From positions 1 to 30,494 of the forward strand of contig URUK01000030.1 of assembly GCA_900551055.1 (NCBI GenBank): a DNA stretch of 30,494 nucleotides, in the 5' to 3' direction. Of the stretch, positions 8,782-16,214 are shown one piece after another. Position 1 is the first letter of the stretch. Each line of letters opens with the position of its first letter. The notes under the pieces are model-generated. The model did not search any database. It saw only the letters and a program-made list of their open reading frames with translations, and was not told the DNA's origin. This DNA comes from an uncultured Prevotella sp. GTDB lineage: Bacteria; Bacteroidota; Bacteroidia; Bacteroidales; Bacteroidaceae. The position numbers were made by a program, and so were the translations under genes.

Positions 8782-8895
8782 TTTTTAATTGAGAGTTGAG
8801 ATTTTAGAATGGATAATTATGATTTGCCTTATTGGCAGACAACCTTCAAGGTAATCATAATTCTCCATTCTAAATTCTCAACTCTCAATTAAAAA
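8782..8895. repeat. Large inverted repeat, copy 2
   Basis: Arms of about 44 bp (8782-8825 and 8851-8895) pair with two clear mismatches around a loop of about 26 nt. Sequence and arrangement match copies 1 and 3. It lies about 30 bp from the 3' end of the - strand ATPase gene. Confidence 0.85.
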
Positions 8896-8928
8896 CGATT
8901 GCCGGCAGGATGTGCCTGCACTTTTTGT

Positions 8929-10059
8929 TCACATCCGCAGTTCCCTTTGCAGCCACACTTTCATTATCGGGTCGGGTATGACGGCCTTGCGCTTGTCAAT
9001 CTCTATAAGCTCTTTTTTTATCAGGGCGCGCTTTATTATGCTGACGTTCGCCGACGAGCCGAGCTGGTATTTGCGCATCACTTCCTGCGTGGTAAACTCG
9101 CTGTGCACGCCGTCTATTATGGCGCGGAGGAAGTTCATCTGGAAGGATGTAAGGCTTTCGGTCTGCTTCTCGAACAGCGGCGTGTTCTGGTCGATGATGT
9201 CTTGGAAGGCGGCTTCAAGCTCCTGCCGGGTGGCTTCCTTGCCGGTGCGCGTCCACACGAGCCACGCCAACTGCTGCACGTATGACGAGTGGTTGTCAAC
9301 CCTGCGGCATATCTCCTCCGCAAGCTCCGCCGGTATGCTCTTTCCCGTTGCCTCGAAGCGGCTGCGGATGTAGCCAACCCAGTCGGCGGTGGCGATTTTT
9401 TGCAGGTAAACCGTGTCGCCGAACTTGTAGAACGGCAAGCTCTTACGCTCAAAAAGCTCGTTCATCAGGTGCTTCTTGCTGCCGAACAGGCAGTAAGCCA
9501 CGTGCTTTTGCAGCTGCCACACGGAGCGCAGCCGCTTCTGGAAAGTCTTTGAGTCCTTGAATTCGCCTATCTGCTGGAACTCGTCTATGCACACCACGAT
9601 GCGGCATCCTTTCTTTTCGGCTATCTTTTCGGGCAGCTGCAGTATCTCGTCGATGTCCTCTCTTTTCGGCGTAAGCTCCAACGAGAGCGAGAAGTCGGCG
9701 GCAGGGTCGGCGCCTAACGATATTTTCGGGCTTATGCGCGACAGGAACTGCCTGATGTTCTCCATCCATTCTTCCACCTTTGTCGATGTCTGTTTCAGCA
9801 CAGCCGAGGCGAAAGCGTCGTAAAAGTCGGCGTCGCTCCGGCATGAGAAGATATCGAGATAAACTATCTTCAGCTCGTCCGTCTGTGCCAGCCGGCACAC
9901 TTTCCGCACCAGCGACGTCTTTCCCCAGCGGCGTGGCGAAATCAACACCGTGTTCACTCCGCTGCGGAAGTTCGTCAGCAGGCGTGCCGTTTCGCTTTCA
10001 CGGTCGGTGAAGTTGTCGCCCGAAGCCGCAACACCGAATACAAAAGGCTTGTTTTCCAT
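8929..10059 (-). CDS. AAA+ ATP-binding protein with C-terminal winged helix
   Basis: 376 residues. Walker A is SPRRWGKTS at 41-49. Walker B is RIVVCIDEFQQI at 153-164. A helical region follows, then a likely winged-helix DNA-binding domain at about 305-376. This layout matches the archaeal-type ATPase family (PF01637-like) that is abundant in Bacteroidales. The substrate of these proteins is not established; they are often discussed as STAND/MNS-type regulators. The gene is monocistronic. Its promoter overlaps a 22 bp palindrome at 10104-10125, which suggests repression, possibly by its own winged helix. The ATPase and operator are bracketed by composite repeats B and C in the same orientation. 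Confidence 0.85.
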   Translation of the reverse strand: MENKPFVFGVAASGDNFTDRESETARLLTNFRSGVNTVLISPRRWGKTSLVRKVCRLAQTDELKIVYLDIFSCRSDADFYDAFASAVLKQTSTKVEEWMENIRQFLSRISPKISLGADPAADFSLSLELTPKREDIDEILQLPEKIAEKKGCRIVVCIDEFQQIGEFKDSKTFQKRLRSVWQLQKHVAYCLFGSKKHLMNELFERKSLPFYKFGDTVYLQKIATADWVGYIRSRFEATGKSIPAELAEEICRRVDNHSSYVQQLAWLVWTRTGKEATRQELEAAFQDIIDQNTPLFEKQTESLTSFQMNFLRAIIDGVHSEFTTQEVMRKYQLGSSANVSIIKRALIKKELIEIDKRKAVIPDPIMKVWLQRELRM

Positions 10060-10083
10060 AATCTCTTACAACTGTTATCGCAG

Positions 10084-10125
10084 CAAAGATACTAATAATT
10101 TTGTTAGTAATAAACTTATTACTAA
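10084..10125 (-). promoter_or_regulatory. Promoter overlapping a palindromic operator
   Basis: On the - strand TATCTTTG (10084-10091) fits the -7 box. TTTA lies 19 bp upstream as a -33 element. That element falls in a perfect palindrome TTAGTAATAA-AC-TTATTACTAA at 10104-10125, and a further half site ACTAATAA lies at 10091-10098. Transcription would start about 20 nt before the ATPase ATG. A protein bound to the palindrome would block RNA polymerase. Confidence 0.6.
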
Positions 10126-10197
10126 TATTTTTATTACAAGCCATTGCGCCCTGTTCCGGCATTGGTTGTCATACAGGTAATTGCCTGCGCGGAAATG

Positions 10198-10294
10198 CCT
10201 GACAGTCAGCGGCTTGCCAATATGCCGTGTTTTGCAATGCAAAATGCCACCTTTTAGCGTGTAAAAGGTGGCATTTTATCTTTCAATTTGCCAT
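10198..10294. repeat. Dispersed palindromic repeat, copy C, with terminator hairpin
   Basis: Nearly identical to copy B, including CCTGACAGTCAGCGGC and the hairpin GCCACCTTTTA / TAAAAGGTGGC at about 10246-10272, followed by ATTTTAT. It lies in the gap between the ATPase promoter and the 3' end of the GH95 gene. Confidence 0.85.
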
Positions 10295-10410
10295 GTTTTT
10301 AATTGAGAATTGAGAATTTAGAATGGAGAATTATGATTACCTTAAAGGTTGTCTACCAACAAAGCAAATCATAATTCTCCATTCTAAATTCTCAATTCTC
10401 AATTAAAAAC
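10295..10410. repeat. Large inverted repeat, copy 3 (44 bp perfect arms)
   Basis: Arms 10295-10338 and 10367-10410 are exact reverse complements around a 28 nt loop. The arm sequence differs from copy 1 at a few places, and both arms carry the same changes. The arms thus stay paired while the element diverges between loci. Confidence 0.9.
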
Positions 10411-10428
10411 GAGTGTGGGTCTTGCTCC

Positions 10429-12864
10429 TTACATCCTCGTCAGCTTGTACGTCTTGCCCGGCTGGGTGTCGATGTCATACTCGTAGACGGTTTTCAGTAT
10501 GGGCCACTGGGGGCTTTTCAGCTCCTGCGACACGAGGGGCTGCTTGATTTCCACCGGCGCGTAGAGCGCGTTGGGGCATGCCCCCTCGGCCTTGCGCAGG
10601 CCCTCGCCCTTGAGCGGAACATACGAGCGGACGCGCAGCACGCCGCCGATGCGCGACGTTACGGCAGCCTCTTCAACCTGTCCGCCGGTCCACTTCATGT
10701 CCACCACGAAGCCTCCGCGAGCCACGAGGCCCTTCACTTCGCCGTCGTTCCATGCCGAGGGCAGCGCCGGGAGCAGGTGGACGGCTCCGTCGTGGCTCTG
10801 CAACAGCATCTCCGCCACGCCCGCGGTGTAGCCGAAGTTGCCGTCAATCTGGAACGGCGGGTGCGCGTCGAACAGGTTGGGATACGTCCTGCCGTCGGGG
10901 TTCTCCTTCTGCTGTTTGTCGCTGGGCAGCAGCTTCAGCATGTTGCATATTATCTTGTAGGCGTGGTCGCCGTCGAGCATGCGCGCCCAGAAGTTCACCT
11001 TCCATCCGATGCTCCATCCCGTAGCTTCGTCTCCACGCTGCAGCAGCGTGTTCTTTGCGGCCTGGAACAGCGTCGGGTTCTGGTACGGGGAAATCTGGTT
11101 GCTGGGGTAAAGTCCGTACAGGTGGGATATGTGACGGTGCTGGTTGCGTGGGTTGTCAACGTCCTGAAGCCACTCCTGCAGCTGGTTGTAGCGGCCCACC
11201 TGCATGGGCGGCAGCCGGTCGAGCATGCTGCGCAGGCGTGCCTGGTAAGCCTCGTCAATGCCGAGCGTCCGTGCGGCCAGCAGCGTGCTGTTGAGCGCGT
11301 CGAAGGCTATCTGGTTGTCCATGGTGCAGCCTGCGGTTATCATCGTGCCCGTTCCCTCAGGCCCCTGTTCGGGCGACATCGACGGACAGCTTACCATCCA
11401 GCCGTACTTCGGGTGCTCGGTGAGGAACGTCAGGAAGAAGTCCGCCGTGCCCTTGAGCACCGGATAGTAGCGGCGGAGGAAGTCCCGGTCGCCGGTGAAC
11501 AAGTAGTGCTGCCACAGGTGCTGTGCAAGCCACGCGCCGCCGTTGGGCCATACGTAGTTGGCGGCGTCCACCGGGCCTGCGATACGCCACAAGTCGGTGT
11601 TGTGGTGGGCGGTCCAGCCCTCGGCGTTGTAGTAAGTCCTGGCGGTTTTCGCGCCCGTCACGGCAAGGTCTTCAAGCATGCTGAACAGCGGCTGGTGGGT
11701 TTCCGAAAGGTTGGTCACCTCCGCCGGCCAGTAGTTCATCTCGGTGTTGATGTTTATCGTGTACTTGCTGTCCCAGGGAGCGTTGCGCTTGTCGTTCCAT
11801 TTTCCTTGCAGGGTGGTGGGCTGTCCGCCGGGCTGCGAGCCGGATATGAGCAGGTAACGGCCATACTGGAACATGAGCGCGGCCAGCGAGGGGTCGTTGC
11901 CCTCGTTGAAGTCGCGCACGCGCTGCCATGTCTCTTTCTTCGAATTGTCGGTCTGCGGCAGGCTGAGGCTTACGCGGCCGAACTGCTCCTGATACTTGGC
12001 CGTGTGGCGTTCAAGGGCTTCCCGGTAGCCGTGCTTCATTGCGTCGGCGAGCATCTGGCGCGCGCGTTTCAGCGAGTTGGCCGACGTGTCGTGGTAGTTC
12101 ACGTAGTTGGTGGCCGCCGCGAGGTATATTGTAGCCTCGGTTGCGCCGCTTATGTTCAGCTTCCCGTCGGCGCTCTTCGCCTTTCCGTCGGTCACCACAC
12201 GCGCTATGCAGTCGGCGTGCAGGGCGGCCTCAACGCCCTCGTGGTCGTACCCCTCGGCGCGCATCGACAGCTCCTTGCCTCCGGCCTTGGCCTTATGTTC
12301 GAGCTGGCTGTCCATCGATGCGGCGAACGACAGCGCCCCGGGCTTGTCAGCCTTGATGTTTACTATGATGGCTTTGTCGGCCATCGAGGCGAACACCGTG
12401 CGCGTGAAGCGGGTTCCGCCGGCGGTGTATGTCGTCGTTGCCGTAGCCGTGTTGAGGTCAAGCTCGCGGCGATAGTCGGCCACTTCGCCGTGTCCGAAGT
12501 CAAGGCGCAGGTTTCCGGCAGGCAGGAACACCATGCCATACTTCCCGGTCATGAACGTTTTTGACATCAGCTGCTCGGCCTCCTTCTCGCGTCCGGCGAA
12601 AATCAGTCGGCGCACTTCGGGCAGCGAGGCCAGCGCCTCGGGGCTGTCGTTGTTGTAAGGGCCGCCGCTCCAGAAGGTCTCCTCGTTAAACTGGATGGTC
12701 TCCGTGGCCGTTCCGCCGTAAACCATCGCGCTCATCCGCGAGTTGCCTACCGGCAGAGCCTCGGTCCACTCAACAGCCGGCCGGCCGTACCACAACTTCA
12801 AATCCTCCGCATGGCAGCACAACGCGGCCATGAGGAAAAGAATTGGCAAAAGTCTGTTTCTCAT
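10429..12864 (-). CDS. Secreted glycoside hydrolase family 95 (alpha-L-fucosidase-like)
   Basis: 811 residues with a signal peptide at about 1-19 (ending CCHAED). The family start LKLWYGRPAVEWTEALPVGN and the GRYLLISGSQPGG block are typical of GH95. The catalytic landmarks of the bifidobacterial 1,2-alpha-L-fucosidase can be placed: Asn371 and Asn373 in TININTEMNYWPAE, the general acid Glu564 in QLQEWLQD, and Asp674 in PPFQIDGNFG. The enzyme inverts the anomeric configuration and removes terminal alpha-L-fucose. Some GH95 members act on alpha-L-galactose, so the exact sugar is open. Location is probably periplasmic, since no lipobox Cys is evident. It has its own promoter and no SusC/SusD neighbours. 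Confidence 0.93.
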   Translation of the reverse strand: MRNRLLPILFLMAALCCHAEDLKLWYGRPAVEWTEALPVGNSRMSAMVYGGTATETIQFNEETFWSGGPYNNDSPEALASLPEVRRLIFAGREKEAEQLMSKTFMTGKYGMVFLPAGNLRLDFGHGEVADYRRELDLNTATATTTYTAGGTRFTRTVFASMADKAIIVNIKADKPGALSFAASMDSQLEHKAKAGGKELSMRAEGYDHEGVEAALHADCIARVVTDGKAKSADGKLNISGATEATIYLAAATNYVNYHDTSANSLKRARQMLADAMKHGYREALERHTAKYQEQFGRVSLSLPQTDNSKKETWQRVRDFNEGNDPSLAALMFQYGRYLLISGSQPGGQPTTLQGKWNDKRNAPWDSKYTININTEMNYWPAEVTNLSETHQPLFSMLEDLAVTGAKTARTYYNAEGWTAHHNTDLWRIAGPVDAANYVWPNGGAWLAQHLWQHYLFTGDRDFLRRYYPVLKGTADFFLTFLTEHPKYGWMVSCPSMSPEQGPEGTGTMITAGCTMDNQIAFDALNSTLLAARTLGIDEAYQARLRSMLDRLPPMQVGRYNQLQEWLQDVDNPRNQHRHISHLYGLYPSNQISPYQNPTLFQAAKNTLLQRGDEATGWSIGWKVNFWARMLDGDHAYKIICNMLKLLPSDKQQKENPDGRTYPNLFDAHPPFQIDGNFGYTAGVAEMLLQSHDGAVHLLPALPSAWNDGEVKGLVARGGFVVDMKWTGGQVEEAAVTSRIGGVLRVRSYVPLKGEGLRKAEGACPNALYAPVEIKQPLVSQELKSPQWPILKTVYEYDIDTQPGKTYKLTRM

Positions 12865-12952
12865 CTTCAGGTAAATGTTTTTTAGGTTGTTGTTTCTCGG
12901 TAAAATGCGTTTTCATGCGTGCATTGCCGGCACTGTCCGTACAATCACACTG

Positions 12953-12960
12953 CAAAATTA
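12953..12960 (-). promoter_or_regulatory. -7 box of the GH95 gene
   Basis: TAATTTTG on the - strand, about 90 nt upstream of the start codon and preceded by a T-rich segment. The -33 element is weak. Confidence 0.45.
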
Positions 12961-13050
12961 ACGCAAACCGGCAAAAAACGGTGATGATTTCCGCTTAATT
13001 TCCGGATAAAATCACAAAACGCGGCATTTTAAGCGCATAAAGTTACATTT

Positions 13051-13135
13051 CCAATATGCCACCTTTCGCCCTGCAATATGTGCCCTTTTACAATGCAATA
13101 TGCCGCCTTTCGCAGTGCAAAAGGCGGCGTTTTGA
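13051..13135. repeat. Dispersed palindromic repeat, copy D
   Basis: GCCACCTTTCGCCCTGCAAT, a TGCCCTTTTAC block and the hairpin GCCGCCTTTCGCAGTGC / AAAGGCGGC are recognisable. Copy E at 14851-14936 matches closely, including 15-20 bases of flank (GTT[G/C]AAGTGCAG). D and E therefore belong to duplicated loci. Spurious reading frames arise from it. Confidence 0.8.
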
Positions 13136-13267
13136 ATGGGCGTTGAAGTGCAGATGGATTGATACGGACAAAATCCCATTGGAATATATCTTGTCTTACG
13201 GGCATCCCTGCCCCAGCTTGGGGCAAAGTCTTCAGATGGAATTTTGCATCAGTTTTTCACCATCCGA

Positions 13268-13388
13268 GCCGCAGTACGGCTTCGCCAACATCAGCCTTGA
13301 CGACCAGGCATACATGCTTGAAGTTTATCAGGAAGACGTGTTCATGATGAATGAAGGGGCGGTTGCCAAAGTTGTTGGGAGCAAATAA
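13268..13388 (+). pseudogene. Remnant of an anti-sigma-like gene (3' end)
   Basis: The translation PQYGFANISLDDQAYMLEVY is nearly identical to the C-terminus of the protein encoded at 15636-15968. Seven codons (TVEQAFA) are missing between GGCTTCGCCA and the similar GCCTTCGCAA, as expected for slippage or recombination between short direct repeats. The stop is shifted by a short extension. The transmembrane part and the sigma gene are absent. The downstream hairpin is also homologous to the one after the intact gene. Confidence 0.75.
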
Positions 13389-13437
13389 AAAGTATCAACG
13401 TAGCCGTGTAAAACAACTACATTGATACTTTCTTTTT
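13389..13437 (+). terminator. Terminator after the remnant
   Basis: AAGTATCAA (with GTAG) pairs with CTAC and TTGATACTT, followed by TCTTTTT. The homologous hairpin is at 16004-16047. A-rich sequence on the other side would let it also terminate the - strand lipoprotein gene. Confidence 0.75.
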
Positions 13438-13474
13438 GTTTCAGCAAATGGTTGCTGTTACATGACAGATGATT

Positions 13475-13924
13475 TTATGAAATTCTTTTGTAAGTCAATT
13501 GTATGGTTACTTTTGTTTCTTTAAGACCTTCAGTCCGTTCGTCGTAAAGATATACGGTAATTTTCATTTCAACTTTCAGTGTTGTGTCGTTTAATTGGAG
13601 AATAGTATATTCTACCGGAACAGGCAAATCGTCTGATGTCACATATAAACGGTTTCCGTCAGTCTTCCATGAACCGCTTTCGTCGTTGCTTCCATAATAT
13701 TTTCCATTGGATTTGAATTCAAAGATAGTTCCCAATTCAGCAGGAACAACAACGCCTTGCTCAACCGCCTCTTCAGGGTCTACGTCATCAGCTATAAGTT
13801 CCCATCTGCCTACAATTGAAGCGTCAACACTGCCTTTGTCGTCATCGTCGTCACTACAAGCTGTAAAACCCAACGCCGTTACCATTAAGGCGAGCAGCAT
13901 CATAATTGAATGTAACTTTTTCAT
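13475..13924 (-). CDS. Small lipoprotein, possibly lipocalin-like
   Basis: 149 residues. A type II signal peptide ends at Cys23 (GFTAC), followed by SDDDDDKG, an acidic tail typical of surface-exported Bacteroidetes lipoproteins. After the linker, GRWELIADD and an alternating beta pattern (FEFKSNGKYYG, GSWKTDGNRLYVTSDD) suggest a lipocalin-like beta-barrel domain. The ligand is unknown. The gene starts six bases after the stop of the beta-barrel gene and is its operon partner. The pair could be an outer-membrane protein and a surface lipoprotein working together, which is inference. Confidence 0.8.
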   Translation of the reverse strand: MKKLHSIMMLLALMVTALGFTACSDDDDDKGSVDASIVGRWELIADDVDPEEAVEQGVVVPAELGTIFEFKSNGKYYGSNDESGSWKTDGNRLYVTSDDLPVPVEYTILQLNDTTLKVEMKITVYLYDERTEGLKETKVTIQLTYKRIS

Positions 13925-13930
13925 AATCTT

Positions 13931-14428
13931 TTAGAATTTATATTTTGCACCTATTATTGCCACAAACTGTGAATATACGTCAGTTATAATATCATATTTC
14001 AGTTCCAATCCGAGAGAGATGTTTTTCGCAATATCATATTCAATTCCTCCGCCGAAGTCGAACTTGAAGCATGAAGCGGTTTCTTTTTCAATTGTCATTT
14101 CGTCGTATTCTTTTATGACAAGCGTTTCATACCTGCACATGTCAAAGCCGATACCGGCCAATGGATAGACCTTAAGTTTCGGTGCTATGTCGAACAGGTA
14201 ATGCGCGTTGGCCGTAATGTCAAGCATCCCCGTGTCGCCGAAATAATAAGTCAGCGACGGCTCTATGCGTATTTTGTCGGTTATACCGTATTGGAATTTC
14301 GCACCAAGTCCGACGCTTTCCGCAGTGGTTCCATAGTTCAGGTTAATGCCAATGGCTTTTTCTCCTTTTTGTGCGAACGTGCCAAGGCAGAAAACGACAA
14401 ACATAATTGAAATAAAAGCTTTTTTCAT
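13931..14428 (-). CDS. Small outer-membrane beta-barrel protein
   Basis: About 165 residues from the ATG at 14428. A longer in-frame start at 14482 would place 18 hydrophilic residues before an obvious signal peptide (KKAFISIMFVVFCLGTFAQ), so the shorter start is preferred. Cleavage after FAQ leaves alternating amphipathic strands: KAIGINLNYG, KFQYGITDKIRIEPSLTYYF, and the ending IIGAKYKF with the terminal Phe typical of barrels inserted by BAM. The size fits an eight-stranded porin-like family. First gene of the operon with the lipoprotein. Its mRNA may carry the structured RNA at 14484-14704 in the leader. Confidence 0.82.
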   Translation of the reverse strand: MKKAFISIMFVVFCLGTFAQKGEKAIGINLNYGTTAESVGLGAKFQYGITDKIRIEPSLTYYFGDTGMLDITANAHYLFDIAPKLKVYPLAGIGFDMCRYETLVIKEYDEMTIEKETASCFKFDFGGGIEYDIAKNISLGLELKYDIITDVYSQFVAIIGAKYKF

Positions 14429-14483
14429 TGTTTTTGTGTTTTTGTTAATAAAAAGGCAGTCCAAAAGTCCGGAGGGAGACAAT

Positions 14484-14704
14484 AAAAAAACGTGGACTTA
14501 TAACTTCGTCTACGCTTATCGAGGTATCGCCAAACACCATTGCCACATATACGAGTAAAAGCCCACGCCTTTAGGGCGTGAGCATTAACTTTTACTCTTG
14601 TGGCTTATTAAATTTGGCGAATTTCGATAAGCAAGAATACAAAGCTAACGCTTCTTTATCTTATGTCTTTTAATTACGTTTTATACCATAGGCTGTTGTT
14701 TTTG
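14484..14704 (-). ncRNA. Candidate structured RNA (6S-like rod)
   Basis: Read on the - strand, five nested helices stack on one axis: GCTTATCG / CGATAAGC (14625-14632 with 14514-14521), CGCCAAA / TTTGGCG (14613-14619 with 14528-14534), GCCAC / GTGGC (14600-14604 with 14542-14546), GAGTAAAA / TTTTACTC (14590-14597 with 14553-14560) and CACGCC / GGCGTG (14575-14580 with 14564-14569). Internal loops lie between them. Farther out, AAAACGT near 14673-14679 can close with ACGTTTT at about 14485-14491, which runs into a T tract. A near-ideal promoter precedes it. A closing stem, open bubble and long bulged arm is the 6S RNA plan. Alternatives are a leader element of the downstream operon or an IS200/IS605-derived palindrome. 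Confidence 0.45.
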
Positions 14705-14710
14705 TTTTCG

Positions 14711-14741
14711 CAAAGATATGAAAAATATTGTCAAAAACAAA
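14711..14741 (-). promoter_or_regulatory. Strong Bacteroidetes promoter for the RNA / beta-barrel operon
   Basis: On the - strand TTTG (14738-14741), 19 bp, then TATCTTTG (14711-14718). This is the best match to the -33/-7 consensus in the window. Transcription would begin near 14704. Confidence 0.65.
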
Positions 14742-14850
14742 GCGTTTGTCCGTTATTTTCCAAGATTTTGCATATTTCTTCAAGCTGTTATCCCGGCGAG
14801 TGTTTTCCAAGCAAGGCATACCCATTTACTCAAACAGGCATTTAATAGAG

Positions 14851-14936
14851 TGCAAAAGGCCACCTTTCGCCCTGCAATATGTGCCCTTTTGCCTTGTAAA
14901 ACGCCATCTTTCGCAGTGCAAAAGGCGGCGTTTTGA
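14851..14936. repeat. Dispersed palindromic repeat, copy E
   Basis: Matches copy D over most of its length (CACCTTTCGCCCTGCAATATG, then CGCAGTGCAAAAGGCGGCGT). It lies upstream of the intact sigma factor gene, as D lies upstream of the decayed copy. Confidence 0.8.
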
Positions 14937-15079
14937 AAACAGCTTTGTTCAAGTGCAGGCGGCAGGTAATGAAAAATGTCATTTGAAACAGCCGTGCCGT
15001 TTTTTACTTCCGCCTGTTTTCCGGGTCTTACTTAATGAAGTCCTGTTATGGCAGGCTTATCGGAACAGACGGAAAGTTT

Positions 15080-15622
15080 ATGGCAACAGTGAGTGATGCG
15101 GACATAGTTTCCGCCTTGAAGGAAAACCTGGAAAGCGGCTTCCGGCTGCTCATGGCGAAATACCGGGAGCCGGTTTACTGGCATATCCGCCGCCTGGTGG
15201 TGTCGCACGACGACGCGCAGGACGCCGCACAGGAGACGTTCATACGGGCGTTCCGCTCGCTGGGGCGGTTCAAGGGCGAGTGCTCGCTGGGCGCATGGAT
15301 ATACCGCATAGCCACCAACGAGGCGCTGCGCGCGATAGAGCGCAGGCGCGGCGGACGGGTGTCGCTCGACGATGCGGACGCCGGGGCGGGCCGTCTGGCT
15401 GCCGACGGGTATGTCGATTATAGCGACTTGGAGGCCGTGAAGCTGCAGAATGCCATACTCTCGCTGCCCACAAAGCAGCAGCTGGCCTTCAACCTGCGCT
15501 ATTACGACGGGCTTGAATATGACGAGATTGCGGCTGTTACAGGCTCGACGGCCGCCAGCGCGAAGGCCAATTACCACGTGGCCAAGGAGAAGATAATAAA
15601 GTATATGAACTCGACAATCTGA
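15080..15622 (+). CDS. ECF-type RNA polymerase sigma factor
   Basis: 180 residues from the ATG at 15080, preceded by GGAAAG. An upstream in-frame ATG (15035) would add 15 residues unlike the family. Region 2 runs from about 18 to 90 with REPVYWHIRRLV, DAQDAAQETFIRAF and the promoter-melting / -10 recognition block LGAWIYRIATNEAL. Region 4 lies at about 122-175: LPTKQQLAFNLRYYDGLEYD, then the helix-turn-helix around IAAVTGSTAASAKANYH. A short acidic linker (SLDDADAGAG) separates the regions. It directs RNA polymerase to a small regulon, probably under control of the membrane protein encoded 13 nt downstream. The inducing signal cannot be inferred. Confidence 0.92.
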   Translation: MATVSDADIVSALKENLESGFRLLMAKYREPVYWHIRRLVVSHDDAQDAAQETFIRAFRSLGRFKGECSLGAWIYRIATNEALRAIERRRGGRVSLDDADAGAGRLAADGYVDYSDLEAVKLQNAILSLPTKQQLAFNLRYYDGLEYDEIAAVTGSTAASAKANYHVAKEKIIKYMNSTI

Positions 15623-15635
15623 ACAACCTGGAGAT

Positions 15636-15968
15636 ATGGAAAAGGAGTTTGATTTCAACCAAGTGGGAAAGCGCATGCCTTACAGGGTTCCCGACGGCTT
15701 TTTTGACAGCATGGAGGCCGGCGTGTGGGCTGAAATAGGGCGCAAGCCGGCGGCTGTTGCGCAGAGGAACCGCCGCCGTTGGCGCATCGCCGCAGCCGCA
15801 TTGGCCGTGGCGGCAAGCGTCGCCTTGCTGCTCGTACTGCATCCGTTCGCGCCGGACAAGCCCCAGTATGGCTTCGCCACGGTGGAGCAGGCCTTCGCAA
15901 ACCTAAGCCTTGACGACCAGGCATACATGCTTGAAGTTTATCAGGAGGACGTGTTCATGAACGAGTGA
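15636..15968 (+). CDS. Short single-span anti-sigma-like membrane protein
   Basis: 110 residues: a cytoplasmic N-terminus (YRVPDGFFDSMEAGVWAE), a basic RNRRRWR stretch, one transmembrane helix at about 47-67, and a periplasmic tail ending LSLDDQAYMLEVYQEDVF. The N-terminal segment with VPDGFFD is typical of small proteins encoded just after ECF sigma factors in Bacteroidales, which are taken to be anti-sigma factors. Direct sequestration of this sigma is inferred from position. There is no ZAS-type HxxxCxxC motif. A partial, decayed copy of the 3' end occurs at 13268-13388. Confidence 0.75.
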   Translation: MEKEFDFNQVGKRMPYRVPDGFFDSMEAGVWAEIGRKPAAVAQRNRRRWRIAAAALAVAASVALLLVLHPFAPDKPQYGFATVEQAFANLSLDDQAYMLEVYQEDVFMNE

Positions 15969-16003
15969 TGTTGTAGCTGCCGAAATAATATGGAATAAAT
16001 GAG

Positions 16004-16047
16004 AAGTATCAATGTAGCCGTACAGGACGACTGCATTGATACTTTTT
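16004..16047 (+). terminator. Terminator of the sigma / anti-sigma operon
   Basis: AAGTATCAATGTAG pairs with CTGCATTGATACTT (one wobble), loop of about 13 nt, then TTTATT. Homologous to the hairpin at 13389-13437. Confidence 0.8.
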
Positions 16048-16214
16048 ATTAAACCATGAACGGTCATATTACTGTTTCATGGATTTTTTCAAGTAAACTT
16101 TATTACGCGGAAATAGCTTTTGCCATCTATGATGACGCCGCCGCCTTTTTACTTTCGTGCTTTTCGCTTAATGATGCTGCCGTTTATCCGTCAGCGTCAT
16201 CCGTCAGACGCTTG

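Noticed and set aside
5615..10410. The repeated palindromes as a CRISPR array
   Set aside because: The copies are kilobases apart, are themselves long inverted repeats, and there are no regular spacers or cas genes.
10777..12564. 595-codon frame on the + strand opposite the GH95 gene
   Set aside because: It is the GC-rich antisense shadow of an unmistakable GH95 coding sequence. Its product is Val/Arg/Gly-rich without any motif.
13056..13388. Reading the whole 110-codon frame as a gene
   Set aside because: The first half translates repeat D (Lys/Arg/Pro-rich), and only the last 30 codons match a real protein, so it was called a remnant.
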